Assembly: GCA_030386295.1 (NCBI GenBank)
Contig: JANQAO010000003.1
Coordinates: 1 to 48,113, forward strand
Reading direction: 5' to 3'
DNA: 48,113 bases
Origin: Candidatus Persebacteraceae bacterium Df01
Lineage (GTDB): Bacteria > Pseudomonadota > Gammaproteobacteria > Tethybacterales > Persebacteraceae
A program made the position numbers and the translations under genes. The notes under the pieces are model-generated. The model saw only the letters and a list, made by a program, of their open reading frames with translations. It was not told where the DNA came from and ran no database searches. The stretch's first letter is position 1; each line of letters starts with the position of its first letter. This document shows, piece after piece, positions 43,402 through 48,113 of the stretch.

Positions 43402-43767
43402 ATGAACTTATTAGAGTTGCCTATTGAGAATATCCAACCGCAAGGTGTTAGAGACCCATTAACAATAGAGCGCGTGAAAGTTCTGCCAGCCGCCAACAAA
43501 GCTGGCGCGATAAAAGGCAGAGATGGTCGAGTTTTTAATGTTGCTGATATGGGCGCTTTGGCAGCTGCCCTAAACAGACAAACCCCAGCAACCAGAGTGG
43601 ATATAGACCATAAAACAGAAAAATCTGCATACTCCTGTACGGCATCTAAATTTTTCACAAAGCATGGCGCCGCGTCAACAGACGACAATGAGTTATTCCA
43701 ACGCCTAGAAATCATAGACACCGATTGGTTGAGTGGTACGGACTTTTCATCAGGAACAATAAAATGA
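43402..43767 (+). pseudogene. Head protease/scaffold remnant (Mu gpI-like N-terminus)
   Basis: This 121-residue frame begins like Mu-type prohead proteases (VKVLPAANKAGAIKGRDGRVF, then RVDIDHKTEKS in place of the usual DYEHQT), then departs from the family after about 75 residues. Complete proteases have about 350 residues. The remaining 45 residues are of unknown origin, perhaps the tail end of a deleted gene. No capsid gene follows. Confidence 0.65.
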
Positions 43768-44018
43768 TGAGATCTAAAAAGGCCGCCGCCATTAGCGTAA
43801 AAACATCAAACGGCATATCGGTATTTCACCGTGCAGGTCGAAAGTTCACCAGCGTAGCCCGCACCCTGTTAGCCCAAGAGTTAACAGAAGGCGACATAGC
43901 CGGACTAGAGAACGAGCCCAATTTAGTTGTTGAGGTTGTTTCTGCTGTAGCCGCAGAGCCGGCTAAGAAGCCCAAAACAGCTACGGCGACAGAACGTAAA
44001 ACTACCCAACCCAAATAA
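43764..44018 (+). CDS. Mu gp35-like protein (HI1506-related)
   Basis: This 84-residue protein shows VFHRAGRKFTSVARTLLAQELTEGDIAGLENEPNLVVEVV, the core of the HI1506-related family, followed by a Lys/Thr-rich tail. In Mu-like phages it follows the major capsid gene directly; here it follows the protease remnant. The ATGA overlap sets the start. Confidence 0.75.
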   Translation: MMRSKKAAAISVKTSNGISVFHRAGRKFTSVARTLLAQELTEGDIAGLENEPNLVVEVVSAVAAEPAKKPKTATATERKTTQPK

Positions 44019-44021
44019 TGA

Positions 44022-44501
44022 ATGGCATCCCAATTCATCACCGCCGCCGCCGCCAAACAATTAATCGGCGTAAATAATATAGCGCTTCTCGCACCGGACG
44101 AAGCCGTTGAAAGCGGTATAGATGAGGCGCGATTGAGCGCGGTTGTAGAAGACGTCAATTCAAGAATTGACAGTGAAATAAGCAAGCGATACGACATTCC
44201 GCTTCCGGACGAAGCGATACCGGGGTGGCTACAGACATCAGCCAGTTACTTAATTTTTTATCAACTGGCGCAGACAGATAGCGAAGTCACCGAGCTGATG
44301 AGCGACAGAAACAATCAGGCGTTAAAAGACATCCGCCGCATCGGTAGCGGCGAGATAAAACTAAAAATATCGGACACCGATAACACGGTCAATGCAGGCC
44401 GAACGAAGCAAGGCCGCGCGTTCTCCGTCAATGACGAAGGCGCCGGCGAAGCTGTCAACAAGAGAGTATTTAAGCGGTCTTTAACCGCAGGCATGACATG
44501 A
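44022..44501 (+). CDS. Mu gp36-like head-tail connector (DUF1320)
   Basis: This 159-residue protein has typical DUF1320 features: an N-terminal helix, RLSAVVEDVNSRIDSEISKRYDIPLPD, and a DIRRIGSGEIKL segment. It is part of the neck of Mu-like virions. Four-base overlap with the next gene. Confidence 0.85.
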   Translation: MASQFITAAAAKQLIGVNNIALLAPDEAVESGIDEARLSAVVEDVNSRIDSEISKRYDIPLPDEAIPGWLQTSASYLIFYQLAQTDSEVTELMSDRNNQALKDIRRIGSGEIKLKISDTDNTVNAGRTKQGRAFSVNDEGAGEAVNKRVFKRSLTAGMT

Positions 44502-44830
44502 GCGAGGCGATTATTACCATTGAAGCGCGGGAGCTCTTAAAGCTAGGAGATATTTTAATTCGCGCCGCAAAAAAACTTACGCGCGATGAATTGAGCGCAT
44601 CAATCGCCGCAGCGGGCGAGTCGGTGACACAAGAAAGAATAGTCAGCGCAGGTAGCGGCAGCAGTGATTTAACAGGGCACGAGCCTCACGGCGAGACGTG
44701 GAGCGATAGCGGTGAGGCCTACGCCGCTTGGGCCTCCGCCCGCCCCTTTGTCGGTTCCGGGCCAAAAGAAAAACAAGTCATAACTGAAGAGCTCACTAGA
44801 GCTTTGGAGGAGATAGTCAGTGTCTATTAG
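44498..44830 (+). CDS. Tail completion/virion morphogenesis-like protein
   Basis: This 110-residue protein's C-terminal GHEPHGETWSDSGEAYAAWASARPFVGSG followed by a helix resembles the end of phage virion morphogenesis and tail completion proteins, though it is short. It lies between the DUF1320 and DUF1834 genes and overlaps both. Assignment is tentative. Confidence 0.55.
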   Translation: MSEAIITIEARELLKLGDILIRAAKKLTRDELSASIAAAGESVTQERIVSAGSGSSDLTGHEPHGETWSDSGEAYAAWASARPFVGSGPKEKQVITEELTRALEEIVSVY

Positions 44831-45368
44831 TGACAGTTTAATTGCCATTCAAGCGGGCATCACAGCAATTTCAGAAATAAAGCAATGTGATTTTTATGAT
44901 GGCACATTAGACAAAGATGAAAGCATAAAAAATATCAGCATAATACCCCCCGCAGTTTTAGTCACTTGCGTAAGAAGCAGTGTCACCGCGCAATCAACCA
45001 ACGATTATGCAGAAGGCTCACTAGGTCCTGACACGAGGGAGTCTGACTACACTTTTATGGACACCGCGAGTTTTGCTGTTAGCCTGATTGTAAAGGACGA
45101 ACCCCTATTCCCGAGAGCTCCACGAGCGTGGGAGTTGGCGACCAAAATCAACCGAGTATTAATACCCCGCGCCGCGCGAAATGTAGCGTGGAGAAACGCC
45201 TACAGCCAAGAGCTGTATGACAATGGGTTGTTTTTATTGTCGGCTACGTGGGACGAAAATATATTAAACAGTCCGCCCCCTCAAGACCGATACACCCCCG
45301 CAAAAATAACCGCAGATAATGGCGCCAGCAGTGACACAGTTTGGCCGCGAGAGCAGCAAGTGCAATGA
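44820..45368 (+). CDS. Mu gp37-like protein (DUF1834), probable tail terminator
   Basis: This 182-residue protein begins with two helices, followed by ISIIPPAVLVTCVRSS and a strand-rich part, the look of DUF1834. In Mu-like phages gp37 follows gp36 and closes the tail tube. Its stop overlaps the baseplate V start. Confidence 0.68.
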   Translation: MSISDSLIAIQAGITAISEIKQCDFYDGTLDKDESIKNISIIPPAVLVTCVRSSVTAQSTNDYAEGSLGPDTRESDYTFMDTASFAVSLIVKDEPLFPRAPRAWELATKINRVLIPRAARNVAWRNAYSQELYDNGLFLLSATWDENILNSPPPQDRYTPAKITADNGASSDTVWPREQQVQ

Positions 45369-45940
45369 ACAACAGCGATACAATAAAGATGCTCCACCGC
45401 CGACTGGTGGCGGTAGAAAAACGAGTAGTCAGAATGATTACGCCCGGCGTAGTCGCCCAAGTTCAGGCAGAGCCTTACGCAGTGAAAGCCAACTTAGCTC
45501 CGCACGGTGAACCAGAACAATTAACTGATTGGTTACCGGTATCACAGCACCGCACTGCATCCGATATGCGAACTTTTATGCCGGTTGGTGTTGGCACTCA
45601 CGGATTATTAATCGCGGCTAACGGCGAGATGAACGCCGGCTTTTTTGTTGCTGGATTTTGTGGTGCCACCACACCGCCAGCCGTAGACATAGAAAAAAGA
45701 ACACACGTAGCCAAGATAGAAATGGATGGGGTGTACATGACGATAAATAAAAATGAGAACACTATCGATATAACAGCAGTAAAAGGGGTCACCATCACTG
45801 GTCCCCTAAGAGTGAACGGAAAAATAACCGCAGCCGATGACGTAGAAATTTTAGACGGCGTGACATTAAAAACACATAAGCACCCACAGAATAACGGTAA
45901 TGATTTCGGTGGTGGCGCAATAACTGGGGTGGCGCAATGA
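45365..45940 (+). CDS. Baseplate assembly protein V (tail spike)
   Basis: This 191-residue P2 gpV/Mu gp45-like puncturing spike has an N-terminal OB-like domain (MITPGVVAQVQAEPYAVKANL, DWLPVSQHRT) and a beta-helical stalk (IDITAVKGVTITGPLRVNGKIT). A terminal HKHPQNN holds the metal-binding His pair of the spike tip. The ATGA overlap sets the start at 45365. Confidence 0.9.
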   Translation: MNNSDTIKMLHRRLVAVEKRVVRMITPGVVAQVQAEPYAVKANLAPHGEPEQLTDWLPVSQHRTASDMRTFMPVGVGTHGLLIAANGEMNAGFFVAGFCGATTPPAVDIEKRTHVAKIEMDGVYMTINKNENTIDITAVKGVTITGPLRVNGKITAADDVEILDGVTLKTHKHPQNNGNDFGGGAITGVAQ

Positions 45941-46272
45941 GCCGCATCTCATCCAGAGATTTCGCCCGCACAATAACCGCTCGCGAGTCCCTTGAGCAGC
46001 GATTAGGAGACGCTCTCCGCTTTCGGCGAGGCACCGTTCCGGGCGCAAGAAATTACGGCAGTCATCTAATAGATGTAATAGACCGCAGCGCCGACAAAAA
46101 TTTATTTTCGCTTATTTTTCGCGGGGTAGCCGAAGCGATAAGACACCCAGCCAACGGAGTCCAAGACCTTCGACTAACGCGCGTGAGTGTAGCGGCAATC
46201 GCCAACACCTACGAAGTGACAGTCCATTGTTTTTACAGGGGGGCGGCGGTAAGCCTACCGGTAATCATATGA
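45937..46272 (+). CDS. Baseplate protein W (gp25-like)
   Basis: This 111-residue protein of the gp25/W family includes LGDALRFRRGTVPGARNYGSHLIDVIDRS, close to the family's conserved RxGTxPxxxxyGs stretch. It is a wedge component of contractile baseplates, linked by ATGA overlaps to V and J. Confidence 0.88.
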   Translation: MSRISSRDFARTITARESLEQRLGDALRFRRGTVPGARNYGSHLIDVIDRSADKNLFSLIFRGVAEAIRHPANGVQDLRLTRVSVAAIANTYEVTVHCFYRGAAVSLPVII

Positions 46273-47150
46273 GCATTCCTCTATCAAAACTAACTCCCCC
46301 GGCAATTAATGGCCTATTAAAAGACCCAGAAGAGATAATGGCGGAGATAGTAGCATGGTTTTCATTAAACAACTACGACCTAACCGCCGCACCATCCGAC
46401 CCCGCCTACAGAGTTTTATTGGCAGCCGCGCAAAGAGAGAGTAATCTCCGAAGTGTTTATCATGATGCAATCCAAGGCCTGTCACTGGCCTACGCTTGGG
46501 GCGCAGAGTTAGACACCATAGGCGGCACCTATTATGGTGTAGAGCGATTAATCGGTGAAGAAGACGAAGCCTACAGACAGCGAATAGCAGACACCCCGGA
46601 TCGATTTGCGATAGGTTTGTCTGGCGGTTGGTATGAACAAAATGCCATAGCGGTGCCTGGAGTCTTCGCGGCACAAATGGACAGCCCGACTCCCGGCGTT
46701 GTGAATGTATATATCCAAGCTGATGAGACCCTACTAGATAACAACGATAATATTATTTACGCTGATGGTGTACCGACTCAAGAATTATTAAATACAGTGA
46801 CCGCAACAATCACGGCGCCGAACATAAGACAGCAAACCGATGATGTGAGAGTTCTCGCGGCAACGCCAATAGGTTATGAGGTAACGGTATCACTAACCCC
46901 GCGTTCCGGCCCCGATGCTAGCATCGTCCGCGCAGAAGCGGAGACCGCATTAACCCAAATCTTGATAGAGCGTGATAGATTGGGAGAAAAAATCAACAAC
47001 GCAATAATCGCAGGCGCCGTCCACGTCCCAGGCGTGTATGAGGCATCGATAACGATAACAAGACTATCGGACAATGCAGTGGTGCCTGAATTGGTAGCAG
47101 CAACAGGCGAATTTCCTAGAAGCGCTGCCGTAACAGTAGGAGTTAACTAA
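46269..47150 (+). CDS. Baseplate protein J
   Basis: This 293-residue protein is a P2 gpJ-like baseplate wedge protein: AAQRESNLRSVYHDAIQGLSLAYAWGAELDTIGGTYYGVERL and EEDEAYRQRIADTPDRFAIGLSGGWYEQNAI. ATG 46269 overlaps the W stop. In P2 gene I follows at once; here about 400 bp intervene. Confidence 0.9.
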   Translation: MSIPLSKLTPPAINGLLKDPEEIMAEIVAWFSLNNYDLTAAPSDPAYRVLLAAAQRESNLRSVYHDAIQGLSLAYAWGAELDTIGGTYYGVERLIGEEDEAYRQRIADTPDRFAIGLSGGWYEQNAIAVPGVFAAQMDSPTPGVVNVYIQADETLLDNNDNIIYADGVPTQELLNTVTATITAPNIRQQTDDVRVLAATPIGYEVTVSLTPRSGPDASIVRAEAETALTQILIERDRLGEKINNAIIAGAVHVPGVYEASITITRLSDNAVVPELVAATGEFPRSAAVTVGVN

Positions 47151-47277
47151 TGCCAATAATCAACGCCAGTAACAGAGGCAATTGTCGCGAGCGAACACAA
47201 TGTTCTTGGCAGCTTAGACGGAGTTTGAGCCGCGTTCATTACCGAGAAATGATTTGACACTTAAAAAATGAAAAAAA
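47151..47277. other. Degenerate stretch after J with A-rich 10-bp repeats
   Basis: A 35-codon frame opens at ATG 47151, and the next frame carries VTEAIVASEHNVLGSLDGV interrupted by TGA codons, so a small gene may have decayed here. The 3' end has three units of an A-rich decamer ending in ATG (47261-47290). Confidence 0.35.
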
Positions 47278-47499
47278 ATGAAAAAAAATGAAATATTAAA
47301 AAAATCGACAATGACAATCCGGGCACGAGTGAAAGAATTGACAAATGCAACGGGCGACCACGCATCGAATTTAAAGGAGGCAATAGAGCTTCACATAGAC
47401 GAGCTGGACAACCGAATTGACGAAAAGACATGGCCGCACCTAGCGGGAACTTTAGCGGCAGGCATAGTAATCGGCGTAATAGCCGCAAAATTACTATGA
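47278..47499 (+). CDS. DUF883/ElaB-YqjD-like small membrane protein
   Basis: This 73-residue protein has an N-terminal amphipathic helix (RARVKELTNATGDHASNLKEAIELHIDELDNRIDEK) and a C-terminal Gly/Ala membrane helix (AGTLAAGIVIGVIAAKLL). The layout fits DUF883 proteins, cellular inner-membrane proteins that bind ribosomes. It is out of place between baseplate J and I; likely a cargo gene. An inner start at 47311 is possible. Confidence 0.6.
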   Translation: MKKNEILKKSTMTIRARVKELTNATGDHASNLKEAIELHIDELDNRIDEKTWPHLAGTLAAGIVIGVIAAKLL

Positions 47500-47507
47500 A
47501 CAAAAAT

Positions 47508-47541
47508 ACCCTTCTTCTCCTTAGGGAGAAGCTTAGGATGA
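47508..47541. repeat. Hairpin repeat before gene I
   Basis: CTTCTCCTTAGGGAGAAG followed by CTTAGGATGAG shares the palindrome and GGATGAG part of the 76-bp element, between the DUF883-like gene and gene I. Confidence 0.6.
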
Positions 47542-47555
47542 GTGTGCAATCTTAA

Positions 47556-48113
47556 ATGCCGACAATCCTCCCCACAACAAGCAGCGGCGCGGAGCGCCGG
47601 CTAGACGAGAGTACCGATAATAGGTTAGCAAAAATCCCCCGAGCAAGCGGCACCAACGGCCTAATCTCCTCACTATACAATCCGGACACAATCACCCCCG
47701 AACTCCTATCAGTCTTAGCTTACGCGCTAAGCGTAGACAGATGGGACGCAGAATGGTCGGACGACAGCAAGCGAGAAGTTCTCCGTGAAGCCGCAGAACT
47801 CCACAGGATAAAAGGGACAGACCAAGCGGTAATCGGCGCGCTAGCAACAGCTGGAATATACGTTCAAATCAGGCATTGGTATGAAGCCGACGGCGCGAGC
47901 TGGCCGACAGAGTTTCAGGCAAACGGTAACCCGTTACCGTTCACAATGGTAATAATAATTAACTCCATCGCCGCCGGTGCTCAAGCGCACCAAACGAAAA
48001 AAATAATAGAAAATAATAAACGCGCCAGCGTTCATTATCAAGTGATAACTCAAGCATCGAGCCAGGGCGACATATACGTAACCGTCGGCGGTGTTTGGGA
48101 GACACTAGGCCGC
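47556..48113 (+). CDS. Phage tail protein I, 3' end outside window
   Basis: The frame is open from ATG 47556 to the right edge (186 codons). The P2 gpI pattern is clear: LAYALSVDRWDAEWSDDSKREVLREAAELHRIKGTDQAVIGAL, followed by a Trp-rich stretch. Protein I joins the baseplate wedge to tail fibres, so fibre genes should follow beyond the window. Confidence 0.88.
   Translation, partial: MPTILPTTSSGAERRLDESTDNRLAKIPRASGTNGLISSLYNPDTITPELLSVLAYALSVDRWDAEWSDDSKREVLREAAELHRIKGTDQAVIGALATAGIYVQIRHWYEADGASWPTEFQANGNPLPFTMVIIINSIAAGAQAHQTKKIIENNKRASVHYQVITQASSQGDIYVTVGGVWETLGR

Noticed and set aside
31182-47541. Hairpin repeats as a CRISPR array
   Set aside because: Copies are dispersed over 16 kb at irregular spacing, without uniform spacers or cas genes.

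Overview
The window joins about 22 kb of bacterial chromosome (1-21911) to at least 26 kb of a degraded Mu-like transposable prophage (about 22.1 kb to the right edge). The chromosomal gene content and order (rlpA; metX-metW; accA-tilS; nuoJ-N followed by a Nudix gene; ttcA; cysE) point to a proteobacterium of the beta/gamma branch. I cannot place it more finely by reading alone. Host genes are tightly packed, with many ATGA or GTGA stop/start overlaps.

Host region: the 3' part of rlpA (septal peptidoglycan), methionine synthesis (metX, metW), fatty acid synthesis (accA), tRNA modification (tilS), then the membrane-arm genes of respiratory complex I (nuoJ, K, L, M, N). This nuo block carries extra genes. 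A three-TM protein of unknown function lies between nuoJ and nuoK. A CcrM/HinfI-type adenine methyltransferase and a small basic protein lie between nuoL and nuoM. An Mrr-fold endonuclease lies between nuoM and nuoN. The methyltransferase and the nuclease are joined to the nuo genes by 4-base overlaps, so a candidate restriction-modification system appears to be co-expressed with complex I. Downstream are a Nudix hydrolase, a MidA/NDUFAF7-type methyltransferase, ttcA, cysE, a MATE transporter, and a leftward operon of DUF1326 protein, DmdA-like aminomethyltransferase and DmdB-like acyl-CoA ligase.

Prophage region: a leftward P2-type tail block (sheath, tube, chaperone with a -1 frameshift, tape measure, U, X, D) fills 22251-31110 and contains a 3.2-kb direct tandem duplication. 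A control region follows, with an S24-type repressor whose nucleophile Ser is Ala, three phased 9-bp repeats, and a divergent Ner/Cro-like gene. The rightward early genes come next: small unknowns, the MuA-type DDE transposase, MuB ATPase, GemA and a shortened Mor-like protein. Then come gp25/26/27-like genes, a terminase reduced to its two ends, an intact portal, endolysin and holin. After these are a stump of the head protease, gp35/36/37-like genes, and baseplate V, W, J and I (I runs off the right edge).

No major capsid or gp30/F-type gene is visible, terminase and protease are truncated, and tail, lysis and transposition genes are mostly retained. The element is therefore either a decaying prophage or one moving toward a headless tail particle. 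As assembled, neither copy of the sheath gene is intact, which argues for decay or for an assembly problem in the duplication. A family of short G+C hairpin repeats is scattered through the prophage, including inside reading frames. A 76-bp version stands in inverted orientation immediately upstream of two structural modules.
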